Source of the DNA: Gonapodya prolifera JEL478
Lineage: Eukaryota; Monoblepharomycota; Monoblepharidomycetes; Monoblepharidales; Gonapodyaceae
DNA length: 64,000 nt
Direction of reading: 5' to 3'
Assembly (NCBI GenBank): GCA_001574975.1
Contig: KQ965799.1
Location: 124,001 to 188,000, forward strand
Of the stretch, positions 33,752-45,058 are shown piece after piece (within the stretch, counting starts at the first letter, position 1; each line of letters opens with the position of its first letter). Below the pieces are notes generated by a model. It made no database searches and was not told the origin of the DNA. It saw only the letters and a list, made by a program, of their open reading frames with translations. Made by a program: the position numbers and the translations under genes.

Positions 33752-33946
33752 GTGCTCATCAGCAAACCGACCATGACCGTGATTGCTAGCGCACGCGATC
33801 CACTAAATGCCAAAACTCTCATCGGACTCCAACCAAGTCACCCGAACCTGCGCAACGTCAATTTGACATCGGCGAATGTCGAGGACAACGGCAGTTGCGG
33901 AGATACGACGCAAGCGGGACGACCGGATGTTGTGGTCGCTAATGCA
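33752..33946 (+). pseudogene. Short-chain dehydrogenase/reductase (SDR) fragment
   Basis: About 65 residues match the region following the first helix of fungal SDRs: LISKPTMTVIASARDPLNAK then TLIGLQPSHPNLRNVNLTSA and GRPDVVVANA just before a GTACGT donor-like site. SDRs have the pattern TVIAxARDPxxAxxL ... VxLDVxxxxS ... DVLIxNAG. No Gly-rich TGxxxGIG exon is found upstream in 33,600-33,750 and no YxxxK exon downstream, so this looks like a truncated remnant of one exon. An unrecognised split gene with distant exons cannot be excluded. Confidence 0.5.
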
Positions 33947-34390
33947 GTACGTCCTTTGGCTTCAAAGATTCCATCGCAGAGGCTCCATAGAAATACAACT
34001 CCCCGACTGAGACCGAGCGAGTAGACCCCACTTCACCGAGCAATGCCGCTCCTTCCCAACCCCTGAGGGCTTGATACTTATCTTGCACTCGATCGCATAG
34101 TTTGTAGAATCCCGTCAGAGCTTCTCGTACTGTACGTCTTGCTTGCAGTATTCCGCCGGGGACATATTGTCCAAGTCTTGTTTGGCAGAGTTGAGGTGCA
34201 GAACACATACATCTAGCAACTTACCCCGAAGTCGCGTATCAACTCCCGAGATCCTCATGCTTGCCTCACGGACTTGTCGAGACTCGATGGAGATGGCGCG
34301 CAGCCTTGTCCCGAGTATTGTGTGCCCTCGAACATGCGTTGTGATCGACGATGGTGTTAGTAGATTAAAGATGACCCGGGCGGAATGGAA
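33939..34390 (-). other. Coding-like minus-strand block, unrecognised
   Basis: On the minus strand the stretch reads HVRGHTILGTRLRAISIESR, QVREASMRISGVDTRLRG, LLDVCVLHLNSAKQDLDNMS with few stops, then, in an adjoining frame, a block ending SMEPLRWNL. The last part is repeated in 34425-34560 (ending FMEPLRWNLFLDL). No ATG, splice structure or family could be fixed. It may be a decayed duplicate. Confidence 0.3.
33955..34080. repeat. Direct repeat, copy 1 (partner 34425-34560)
   Basis: Shares the ordered blocks GCAGAGGCTCCAT, GAAAATAC-like, CGAGCGAGTAG, CCACTTCAC, AGCAATGCC and GATACTTATCTT with the partner about 460 b downstream in the same orientation. Identity by eye is around 70 percent. 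Probably an old local duplication of a coding segment on the minus strand. Confidence 0.65.
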
Positions 34391-34424
34391 ACCGTGATGT
34401 CCTCAGAGATCCAAGAAAAGATTC

Positions 34425-34560
34425 CAACGCAGAGGCTCCATGAAAATACCACCCCCGGCCGAAACCGGGCGAGTAGCCAAATCCACTTCACTGAACAATG
34501 CCCCTCTTTCTCGCCACCTCAAGGTCTCAATACTTATCTTCGATTCTCCTCCAGCTTCAA
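34425..34560. repeat. Direct repeat, copy 2 (partner 33955-34080)
   Basis: Second copy of the diverged tandem duplication. Contains CGCAGAGGCTCCATG, CCGGGCGAGTAG, CCACTTCACTGAACAATGCC and ATACTTATCTTCGATTC. The encoded minus-strand phrase MEPLRWNL is conserved between the copies while flanking sequence differs in length. Confidence 0.65.
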
Positions 34561-35594
34561 TCTCGCTTGAAGTGCTCTCCAGACTTCAATAGGTTCAGCC
34601 CTCGTTGAATGATGAAGTCGTCAAGTCGAAGTTGCTGGTCCAAGATAAGACCTTTGTGATCAATGCAAATGCAACTTGCCTCAGACATGCAGCAAAGGAG
34701 TGAATGAAAAGGACATGTGCCAACGTACCGTTGAGCCTTGTGCAATCGAGGAGTCCGAGGCCTTTTCAAGTATGGCTACCGGTCAGCGGTTCTTGACTTT
34801 GGGTATTGACGTTTCAACATCGAGTTCTTCAGAGGAAAGAACTGGTAAACGAAACCCGTGTTAGAAGTCTTTCAAACATGAGAACAATGTGTAAGATATC
34901 CGCACAGTTGCCAAGTTGCACTCCACGGTCCAGCCTCGAAAGGCTACCCTCCACAGGCAAGTGGAAGCCTGAGAATAGATTCAACGCAGTTCTGGAAGAA
35001 CGAACCAAAGAACAGAGCCCCGCTTTCATCACCGACCCGAACTTTGGCTCAGAACTCTTTTACTTCCATGCCTCGACAGTTCCTTGGTCGAGAATACAAT
35101 GTCTGATTTACGTACCATTCAATAACACCATTGATCCAGCAAGTTCGTGGGTGGGTTGTTCCATCAACCCGCCTTAGACAAACTGGCGTCTGGCGCCAGG
35201 GTGAACGAAGCGAACAGAGTGCTCGATGAAAAGACGTAACGACTCCACAGTAACATGGCATAGGCGGAAATGAGCCTGAAAGACCACGGGCACCTGTGGC
35301 ATTTCCATGGGAGTGTAATTAATTCTCAGCGACGGGAAGCGAGAGAGAGGGCAGAAGGCGTGGAGGTTGGCACCCACCATGCTATTGCGTGTGTTGCGCT
35401 TCGCTTGGTCGGACGAGCATGCGGTGATTTTGAAATGAATGTTCGCTCAGGTGGACCATTCGGCCCCGAATCTGTGGTCATTTGTGGTCCGACTGTCGTT
35501 ACATTACTTCCTGGATCGATGTCCCAGTCAGTCCAGCAAATCGCCCACACGGTTCATTTCGAATTTCTTTTCAGTGATCCAGACACAAGAGTCT
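34561..35594. other. No supported gene
   Basis: Only short frames on both strands (for example GLILDQQLRLDDFIIQRGLN on the minus strand at about 34570-34660). Splice-consistent models were not found and no RNA gene is evident. Confidence 0.35.
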
Positions 35595-35715
35595 CTGGAC
35601 CCCGACAAGTTGCCCATTCCGATTGTACAGGAACACGAGGAGAGGAAGAAAGAGAGTGCAAGCCATTTTCGACAAAATCCCGTCTCCCGGAGTGACTTGG
35701 CCGTTAATTCCTGTC
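35595..35715 (+). repeat. Diverged duplicate, copy 2 (partner 30744-30870)
   Basis: Contains DPDKLPIPIVQEHEERKKES and CGACAAAATCCCG, parallel to the partner block nearly 5 kb upstream. The second half reads in another frame relative to copy 1, consistent with decay. It lies directly upstream of PGAP1. Confidence 0.4.
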
Positions 35716-35773
35716 CGTTATTTACCACTGCACTAACTGCCGATGGCCACAGAACTCCCCACCACATTCACGA

Positions 35774-38700
35774 ATGCAATGGCAGATTGCCTGCACGATC
35801 TCCGCTTTAGGATTACTTCTCATAGGACTCGACTCGTTTCTGATTCGGCCACCTGATGCAAACGGCTGCATAATGACTTGGATGCATCCCGACTATGTAA
35901 AGATGGACGGATTTCGGGACGTCGGAAGCTGTTCTTCTCGGTACAATCTTTATCTTTACAAGGATCGCGAGTTTGACTCGTCGAACGAGGTGATTATTGT
36001 GATCTGATGTTGTGTGAGCGAACTGTAGGCGCTGATTCTCAAAACCCCGTTTTCAAGTTGAAGGGTGTTCCAGCACTTTTCATTCATGGAAACGCTGGGA
36101 GTTATCAACAAGTACGATCGATTGCAAAGGAAACCGACGCGGAGTTCGCCCGTTTAGTGGCGACATCCAACGCCAATAACCACCTTCCTTTGGACATCTT
36201 TGCCTGTGAGAGCCCGTTGAGATACTTCCAGCTGACATTTCAAGCTCACTGTTTTGCGTACTTTAAAAAGTGGATTTAAATGGGGAGCTGTCTGCGTTTA
36301 GTGGACACGTCTTGGCTCGACAATCCGCCTGTGCTTATGAGGCTGTTCAGTTCATCCTAAACCTTTACCGCGACACCGCGATTTTGAGATCAACACGCCC
36401 GCCCGTCAAACCTGACTCAGTGATTATTCTTGCTCATTCAATGGGCGGTATCGCTGCGCGAAGAATGTTCTCCCTACCAAACTTCCAATCAGGGTCTGTT
36501 ACGACCATCATAACCATGGCGACCCCCCATCTTTACCCACCAATCGTGCTTGATGGCGAGATTCAGAGTCTTTACAAAAGTATGAACAACCTTTGGAAGA
36601 ACGATGGATCTAATGCAGCTTTCAATGAGCTCTTTTACAACGTGACCATGGTCTCGATCGTGGGGGGAAACCAAGACACTCACGTACCGTCTCACCTCTG
36701 CCATGTTGAATCGCTAATTCCTCCTGAGAACGGTTTTACGGTGTATACCTCCACGGTGCTGACCGTGTGGACGATGACGGACCACCTCAGTATACTTTGG
36801 TGCAACCAGCTGGTCAAAGTCATTGCCCGAACACTGATTGAGATTACAGACTCTCGCAAGCCTGGAGGGGTCATGTTGTCCGATGCAAGAATGAAGACTT
36901 ATCGCGCTTCGTTTCTTGGACAGATGAGCTCTGAGGACTCCACGTGGACTATCCCTTTTGCACGAAGTACCCTCCACAATACTTCTTCGATGACTTTAGG
37001 TGCGGATCAAACCAGCGATTCCGGAAGACTACATCTCCTGCCTGTTTCCGGTGTCCAGAAAATCTCGGCATATGCGACGATCGTGCCTTCAGATTTCAAC
37101 TGGAGAATTTATCTTTGCCGACATTCCACGAACGAATCTCCGACACTTTCCTGCCGAGATACGCGCAACTCTCACACATTGATGCCTCTCTACGAACCTC
37201 AACAACGCCACGCCCCCCAAGTCGAGACAGAATCTTTACCCCGTGCAGCGTATCTCACTCTCAGTGCGGGTTACACCACCGGGTGGGAGTACATTGCCGT
37301 GGACTGCCGAGATTCCGCTTCATGCGCAGGGCGAACAATTGTTGAAACTGCGACAACCGGAGAGGTGGTGCTTGATGGGTCAATACTACGTAAGTGCCCA
37401 TGAAAGTAATTTTGGTCAGATTGTTGCCCTTGGTTCTACGTTATCCATCTAGAGCTCGTAACGCGGGGACTCTCCTACAGATCAAATACGACGGGAGGTG
37501 TCGTCCAAGCTTTGATAGTCCCGGACACGCGAAGTTCTCTAATGACTTACGCAGTGCAAATTGAGGAAAACGGGTGTCTGGAGGGACGTGCTTACACTGT
37601 TCGTAAGTCTCTTCAATTTCGAGAGCTTCCAAAACGACCTCCACTCATCTCCTTTGCTCAGTTCACCAGGTGGCACGTTCTGGTGGCACATTGTCGAGAC
37701 ACCCAGAAGAACGATTTTTTGTGATGCCATCACGAGCGAAAGCTTCGTTCCATTGGCACCATGACCCCCGAGCAAAAAACGACTGGCACCTCACGCTTCA
37801 ACTGATCTCGGGGAAGAAATGCCAATCCACGACAATTTCCGTATCAATAGATTGGTATCAAACTTTTGGACGCATTTTCCAGAAGAATTGGATTGTGCCC
37901 TTATATTTGGTACCGTGGATTCTCACTCTCATTGGAATTCATCAGTTTCTTGAAGGGAAAGCAACAGGTTCGCACAACGATGATTGGAATGACACCAACT
38001 TCACTAAGCGCTTCAGTGAATGTCTGAATAGGAGTTACACCGACGTTTCGAAAGGCATTTAGTAGCATCTCCTTCCAACTTTATGTTATTGTTCCACTTT
38101 TTATCTTGTTTTTGACTGGAGCGAGATGCCTCCTTGAGAAAGACGTGCACGCGGAAAGCTCTGGCCTTCGTGCAGGTATCAGCTCGTTTGATCTGTGTTT
38201 TGTTCCTTCATTACTTTGGATTGTTGGAGTTGCTCTGGCACATGCTTGTTCTGAAGTCCAACGTGCACTTTTGCAAGTACTTCTTCTACCGCTTAACTGG
38301 AAAGACACTGGTGGATCTAGCACTTGGAAAGTCGAAACTTACCACTCTGCCGTCAGTGCGGTGGTAATATTGATTACATGCTTCCTTTCCCCGGTTGGGT
38401 TCACTGCGGCGTTTTTTGTCTTTGTTTATCGTACCTTACGCGCATTTGCAAGAGAACATCCACCGCGAACGGTATGTCGCAACACCTTGGTGGAGCAGTA
38501 GACGTACTCTAACCGAATTACCAGGGTGCACCCTTTGAAGTCCAAAGGACCGTGCAGCACATTACATTTTTCAGTCTTGCCCTCAACTGCGTGCAACTAT
38601 TTAGCGCCACGAAAAGTGGCTTCCACTTCAACTTTGATCTTGTTCAAGTTCTCATATCTATTGTGTTATGCTGGCCGACAACGACTCCACAAGATCGATA

Positions 38701-38944
38701 CATCTCAAGGAGCGAAATCACTTCACGATCTGCCAAGTGAGTGTCTGTATAGCCCTTTCGTACATTCAGCTGAAAATAACCCTGTATTTCGAGGATGATT
38801 TGGATATTGGCGGAAGTGGTAACAGTTGTCCGCTACGTCTTACTTGACACCACGAATTTCTTAGATTGGCACATTATATCATTGATAGTGACGTGTACTT
38901 ATGCAAAATTTTGTGTGAACAATACTAGAATCAAAACTCCATGA
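35774..38944 (+). CDS. BST1: PGAP1/BST1, GPI inositol-deacylase
   Basis: ER membrane lipase that removes the inositol acyl chain from GPI anchors so that GPI proteins can exit the ER. N-terminus MQWQIACTISALGLLLIGLD is a signal anchor. Exons 35774-35989, 36058-36205, 36271-37389, 37453 onward with several small exons to the stop at 38944. Hallmarks: LKGVPALFIHGNAGSYQQVR (PGAP1 signature), DLNGELSAFSGHVLARQ, and the lipase nucleophile elbow VIILAHSMGGIAARR (AHSMG, Ser catalytic). A Pxx TPH segment (ITMATPHLYPP) follows. The C-terminal half holds several hydrophobic membrane segments (PLYLVPWILTLIGI, SSISFQLYVIVPLFILFLTG, VVILITCFLSPVGFTAAFFV, DWHIISLIVTCTYAKF). Exon joins after about 37,600 are approximate. 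Confidence 0.87.
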
Positions 38945-38967
38945 TCAACAATCTGTTTCCAAACTTT

Positions 38968-41900
38968 TCACCTCCACTTCCATCGCGTCCTCCTCTGCTC
39001 CCTCCACGAAATCCAACCCTGGTCCTCCTTTATGCTTCGCCGGACCTCACTTAATAGCTCCGTGAGCGTAGACTCATCGGGCACTACAGATACATGATCT
39101 CCTTGTGGCACGGCGCTGTCGAAAGTCTGTCCGATGCTTTGGGGGCTCGCCGGATGCTTCTGAGCAACTGACGTTAATTTCACCAGAGGAGGAGTAGGAG
39201 AACGATTCCTATGTCGTTTGGATTTGGCATCTCCGTCCTCCGCAGATGCTTTGCGCTTTCCTCGAGCGCTCCCTGGTGGTCCCATTTGGTGATTTGTCGC
39301 TCCATTATTATCAAGACCTCGTGTTATTGGAGGAGAATGCGTCTTCTGATCTTGGGATTCGAGCGGTTTCCTGTAGGATTCTTGGCGGGACGTTCCCCCT
39401 GCACTACGTAGCGGAGAGAGTGGAGGGGTACGGTTCGGGGTGGACGCAATTTCTCGGGAATCCAATCCTTCCATCACCAGCGGAAACGAAAATTGTCTAA
39501 GAAGGGTTTTCTTTCAGAAAGCAATAAATTTTGCGACACAAAGATGGCTACTAACGGTGGAACGTTACCAACATTTGGGCTCAGTTGCCGAGCAGGAGTT
39601 CCAAGGGGTTTCTTGGAGGTGAAGGGAATCGGATATTTTGGAACATACTTCCGGAAGGGAAGCGTGGACAGGTCTACGACTACGACTTGAAACTTTGACG
39701 GAGTGATGCGGGAAGCTTCCAGCAGTAGGGATCGTTGTGAACTTGGACCACCTGAGATTCTCCCGCTTGTCCGCACAGTCGAGCGCTTCTGAACGCGATT
39801 ATTCTTGTTGTTCAGGAGTGCCGACACAGTTCGGGATCGCTGTGGAGAGTCGAGAACCCCTATTGTGGGAGATTTCTGCCTTGAGCTTTGCAGATGATTC
39901 CTTGTTCTCTCTCGAGAAAGTGGGGAACTATGCAACACTTGTCCATAATGTTCATTCTCACTCCCAGGTTCCAAATGTTGGGTGGAAGGTCGATCATTTG
40001 CCGGTGAACCAAAGACTTCATCACTCAATAGACCATGATCGACCATTGTTTCTGCAATTAATTCTCCTTCTTCGAGGGCTCCCATAAGAAGCCTGGACTC
40101 ATCGGCCTCAACGACCCCCGGTGGGTCCATCAAAGGTTCAACATCATCTGTATCTGGTCCAGCATCAGGGATTTCTAGCTCTGATCCTCGAAGATCATCA
40201 GTATGATCTGGTAACAATCCTAGTCTTCCGGACGGATGGGGATAGGCAGAAGACCTCAAACCGGAGCAATTCTCATCGTTCGCAAGATCTGGTCTCACAG
40301 AAAGCGTCAAAGGGCCAAACCAGGATGAGTTCAATGACTCTAATGCGACTCCCGGACTTGCTTGCGACAGTCCTTGCAACAAAATGCCACGGAGATTGTG
40401 ACTGCTCCAAGCTGCTTGGGTTGGTTCTCTTGAAGGTTCATGCCCAGTTCTGCTGCTTGGGCTTGACTGCTGATTCTGAGATGGGGTCGGTGCTAGTGCC
40501 GCCCGTTTCCTCACTCGTTTGCTCCTAGAGACCGGCGCAGACAGCTCCGGTGATGACGGAGTGGAACATCCAAACGAGGGACTCGCATCCGAAAATCGGT
40601 GCTGGTGGACGTCGGAGGCATCCTCCTCTGGGTGTGACAAGGACAGTTCTTCTTGCACCTCAGGGGTGACCGAAGAGTGCACAACGCGACGACCTAATAC
40701 GCCTGATGCTTCACTTCTGGTAGATATCTGTGTCTGCACTTCCTTGTTTTGCGATAGTTCTGCCCCTGGGGATCCTTCTGGTAGTCGATTCGACGGGGTT
40801 TCCGCGACTGTCTGGAATGTCTCCATATCGATCTGAGACGACGCCAGTGCCTTGTCTACAAATAGAGGCGATGTTTCCTGTTGGCTGTCTGGGATGACAT
40901 CATCCAACATCCAGTTTCGTCGATGCGCCAACCCGTGGTGGCCTTCTGGTATGCCGGAGAGGGGTACTGATTCGAGAACTTGCGATCCATAGATCCCAGA
41001 GGGCAGTTGTTCAGCGCCGGCATTACTCTCCGGCTTGCTTGCGGGTACATCTTGCTCAGGAGAGACCAACTGTTGAGAAACAATTTCCGAGAAAGACGCC
41101 TCGCTCATACGGTGGTTGGGTGGTTGTGCGCGTTGCTCCTTCCTCTCGCTAGAACCTGCTGAGTTGGAATCATTGTTCATTGCACGTTCTTCGTCCTGAC
41201 TGACGAGAGCAAAGCTCGCAACATTTTTGGTCTCCCTTTCGCCACTCGTACTCCCGGTGACGGCACTACTGGTCAACTGTTTGCGGTCGGATCGAGAGTC
41301 CATCAAAGAAAGTTGCTCCCCCTCGCTACGGTCATCTACATGCATAACATCGTTTGCGTACACACTTTCTCCTTTCGACGATTGCCGCTCGTTCAAACTC
41401 TTCTCCTCTGATCCTGAAGCATCCTCTTGCCCACCATCAACCACCACAAAGGGTAATTGCGTCAACGGCGCAATGCTTCCTTGTGATTCTTCCCCATCAC
41501 TCGCCTTCCCAGCGTGCTGATCCCCCGATTCCTCATTCTGAGACGCCTCCCTCGACCTCGGGATCACAGAAAAACCATTCATTATTCTGTCTTCTCCTTG
41601 TGTCCTCACCAGCCCACCCCAGCCCACGCTCACCCGGGCCGGTCCCAAGACGATTGCCGGTTTGGCACGATTCCCACTCGTTTCGTGGAAATCGCCCTGC
41701 GTTTCCATTCCCATTCCCCAATCCCACCCAACCCTCGACATCCCGCGGGAGTTGGGACTCCATATCCCTGCTTCGGGCCGTGGTTGCGCTCGCTGGGGGA
41801 AGAGTCCGACAGCTGGGGCGACTTTGTCGGCATTGATCAGGCCAAACGGTAAGACCACGGGCAAAATGGAGCGTGACGCATCGCTCTCGAAGCTGGTGTT

Positions 41901-43340
41901 TCCCGAGCCTGTTGAAACATCCCGCTGAGAGGGCGGGGGAAGGTGTTGCCCCGCACACGGTGTGGAGTCGTCCAAAGTCGGTAACGGTGAAGACTGAACA
42001 CCAGTCGACAGTGGTGATGGTCGGGGCCGCTGCGCGGCCGTAGGGGGAGGGTCATCCGAGGGAACGGACGCAGTCTGTCCCGAATGGCCGGTGGAGAGGG
42101 ACGCCCTTGGCGCACTCTCCTGGGTTCGTGGCGGCTCCCCGCTCGCAACGTGCTCTTCCACCGTATGTACAGACTCTGGTGTCGTTGAGACCTGCGTGCG
42201 GGGCTGCGCCTCGCCTTTTTCCCCATCCCGGGCAATCGCGGACCCTGGGGGCTTCGGAGCCTCCCCCTCTGTCATCTCCACGTCCAAATCTACGGCACTG
42301 CCGTTGCCACTACCGCTCCCGCCCGACACACGCAACGGCGCCTGCGTCATCAACATGTGTCCGTCACATTCCGACGCGCCGCGCATCGCACGCTCCATCT
42401 CCTCCACCATCTTCTCGTGGTCCAGCATCCCCCCGTTTTCCGCATCGCCACCGCTTGGCGTAATATCCTCGAGCGCTTCGTCGAGGTCCAGGTCCACGCC
42501 TTCGGGGCCGACGTCCACGTCCATGTTGTCGTCAGCCACAGGCAGCGCAGGGTTCCGCGCATTCGCGGTGGCGGCTGCCACGGCAGCCATGTGGCGTTTC
42601 TCCGCCTGAAAACGACAGCCGTCGCGTCATCCCGCCCGTGTTATGCAGTGTTGCCAACATCATACGCACCTCTTCAGCGGCCGCAATCTCCTCCTCGTCC
42701 AGATCCGAAAAGTCGAAATCGTACACATCGTCGCCACGATTCTGCTGCTGCTGGGGAGGCGCTAATTCATTCGGTTGGACCGACCGTTCCCGCTGCCCTC
42801 CCCTCATTGCGCTCGTGCGCTTCCTGGTTCCTAACCCCTCCACGCGCTCCGGCAACGTTGCAAGCACAGCGCGATCCGCAAGATTTGGAGTTGCGTTGTA
42901 GATCGTAAGCGGTTCGTGGGTCTTCAACCATAGGGTGGCGGTGATGTGGTGACGTCGCGAAATGGAAAACACACAAATCAAACCCACCTCCCACCCCCTC
43001 TCTCTCCCCGAACCAGGCCCCCTCGTTTTGACGTATCCGTCCACAACGGGCGCCGCAAACGCCGCAACCAGGGCCCTTTCTAGGGCAGCGCGTTGGGCGG
43101 CAGAAAGGTTCGGTTGGCCTGGCACTGGGAGGGCAGCTTCTGCCACTGCTGACGCCACTGCCGTCGGTATAGTGGTGGAGGGACCTGCATCCGCGCCGCC
43201 AGCGGTGGCGATGGCGATGGCGATTTCCGGGTTGGGTACAACCGGCGGGCGGTCAAGCGACGACGCGAGAACAGGTCCGCTGGTTGTTCGAGCAACAGGA
43301 ATGGGGTTGCGCTCGTGCGGGACAGCGCGGGGCGCCGGTG
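38968..43340 (-). CDS. Large unrecognised Ser/Pro-rich disordered protein
   Basis: Main exon 42605-39474 (about 1040 codons), preceded by an exon ending 42670 (contains IYNATPNLADRAVLATLPER and YDFDFSDLDEEEIAAAE) and by an Ala/Pro-rich block at about 43020-43340 (TIPTAVASAVAEAALPVPGQ, ALERALVAAFAAPVVDGYVK). A last exon from about 39410 to 38968 ends RRTRWKWR. The body is low complexity: acidic (NMDVDVGPEGVDLDLDEALE), Ser/Gln/Glu-rich, with one conserved-looking patch KYVPKYPIPFTSKKPLGTPA near its end and an Arg/Ser tail (GKRKASAEDGDAKSKRHRNR). I do not recognise the family. Composition suggests a nuclear/chromatin scaffold. No in-frame ATG is visible in the 5' block, so the start codon and first exon are unknown. 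The stop is 24 b from the convergent PGAP1 stop. Confidence 0.55.
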
Positions 43341-43498
43341 TGGGTTGTGAAATGTGGTGGTGAGTGGGATTCGTGTGATGATGCGCGGCCGAGGAGACCA
43401 GGGAGAGCGCTACACGGACTCTGCGGGTGGATTTGGGAGAGTAACGTGTAGCCGGGTGATGGGCGTCGTGACGCAGTGGCGCTGAACGGTGTGGCAGC

Positions 43499-44422
43499 TC
43501 ACTTGTGCTTCAAGCTCTTGAGAATCCTCCCGACTTGCGCAAATTCCTTCCCCGATGCCCGTGCGGCCTCTGTAACATCGCCAATATCAACTGGAATTTT
43601 GTATGTCGAGTTGCCTTTCCCCCCAACGAACGCCGCCTCCTCAACAATGAGCACTGGAATGAGCGAAATGGCGCTGCGGTCCCTTTTGACGTCGAGCCGC
43701 CACGAATAGCGCTTGAGCATGATGGTGCTTCCGATGAGGGCTGTGATGCGGCATGATGCCTTTCTTTCGAGTGTTTCGACACACGAGGGGGTGAGGCGGC
43801 TCAGCGTGTGGTGATTGATGTCGGAAAGGTGGAGTGTGGTAGGAGTCGTGGGAGAGCCTTGATCGGTGAACTGTCAAGGGGAAGGTGGAAGTTATGGTTA
43901 ACTCGCGGTTTCGGAGTTCCACGCACACTAGAATGCCGTTTAGCTCGAACAGATGGGTCCCTCCTCCCCTGCCACTTCGCAACATCAGAGCTCGCTTCGC
44001 ACTTTACCAAGTTCCCTATCACCACCATGTATCGCATTCCCAACACGCATCAGTCCTTAGCTCCCCTCTGGCGCCCACCAACATTTGTGAGTGTTGCGCT
44101 CCCGACTTCAGCCTCGCAACACCGGCTGTACGGTCTCCAAAGGTCGGTGATCTTTGTGCCTGGAACTCACAACCCTGTCATACGGCCTCCGTCGCACGCC
44201 AACTCAAAGTCCGCTTCACTCCGTTTCATCTCGCGTCGGACAACTCACCTTAACAATCTGCACACTCTTCCCAATCACAGTTGGCTCCGAGATGAGGAAC
44301 GAGTCTGTGGACTCTGACGCAGAGATGTTGAGGGTGGACGGGGGAAATACTGGAGACTCTTGGACGACCAGCAGCGCCTGCAACAGATGGCTCGCGATCC
44401 ACGGCCTGATCTGCTTGGACAC
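43499..44422 (-). CDS. Small unrecognised multi-exon gene
   Basis: Minus-strand exons with consistent coding character: about 44422-44246 (IRPWIASHLLQALLVVQESP ... LISEPTVIGKSVQIVK, then GTGAGT), about 44050-44010 (GMRYMVVIGNL then GTAAAG), about 43970-43890 (THLFELNGILVCVELRNREL) and 43725-43499 (ALIGSTIMLKRYSWRLDVKR ... VPVDIG-like ... RILKSLKHK stop). The beta-rich middle could be an OB fold (RMI2/STN1-like), while the last exon, with YSWRLDV and an end helix, has some look of a COMM domain. Neither is convincing. Exon borders and start are provisional. Confidence 0.35.
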
Positions 44423-45058
44423 TTGGGTGGGAGGAAGTTGGGAGAAAATGGGCAGTGATGGAGAATGGAAACAACGTTGAAATGGGGAGAGTTAGTTGGT
44501 GTCGTTGCAACCCGCGACGCAGGCTGATCCGACGCATTTCCGCTCACTTGCACTTGATCCGGTGGCGCACGGTGCCCTATGCGACGCAGACGATGCGATC
44601 GACCGCGCGAATCGAGGTGACGCTGCGTCTGCTTAGGTCGTCGAACTTCCGAAGAATCAGTTATTTGTCTGCTCTGCTGCAGCCCATTTCTACATTTCAT
44701 TCAGTACACTTCTGTGGAAACCAGTTATATGTACTCGGGGAATGCAAGGAAATAAGTACAGTTTATTTCTTAGGAAGAGCCACACCATTGTCTAATGCAA
44801 GAATACGGTCCGACTCAAATTCATTCCGTACACTTTATCGACATTTCCGTTGTCAAATGTCTCCTTAATACTATTATTACTTCAGAACAACGATTAACTT
44901 CGGCTTCGGTTGATCCACACACAATCTCTCAAACACCCACCTCTGTTCCATTCACCTACCCCGCCCATCGTATCCCCGTCCCGCACCTTCGGCATCCCAA
45001 TCCCCGTCACCACCTTCCCCATTTCCCTCCCTGCCACCCCCACAACCCATCCGCGACC
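44423..45058. other. Divergent intergenic region upstream of AP-3 beta
   Basis: About 640 b. The last 150 b before the AP-3 beta ATG are C/T/A-rich (CACC, CCCAC runs), resembling a fungal leader or promoter. Open frames across 44450-44870 lack recognisable content. No RNA gene seen. Confidence 0.45.

Noticed and set aside
30653-35773. Mobile element explaining the accessory region
   Set aside because: No terminal inverted or long direct repeats, target-site duplications, transposase, integrase or reverse transcriptase motifs could be seen.
36489-36977. Minus-strand frames opposite PGAP1
   Set aside because: Shadows of the well-supported lipase exon containing AHSMG.
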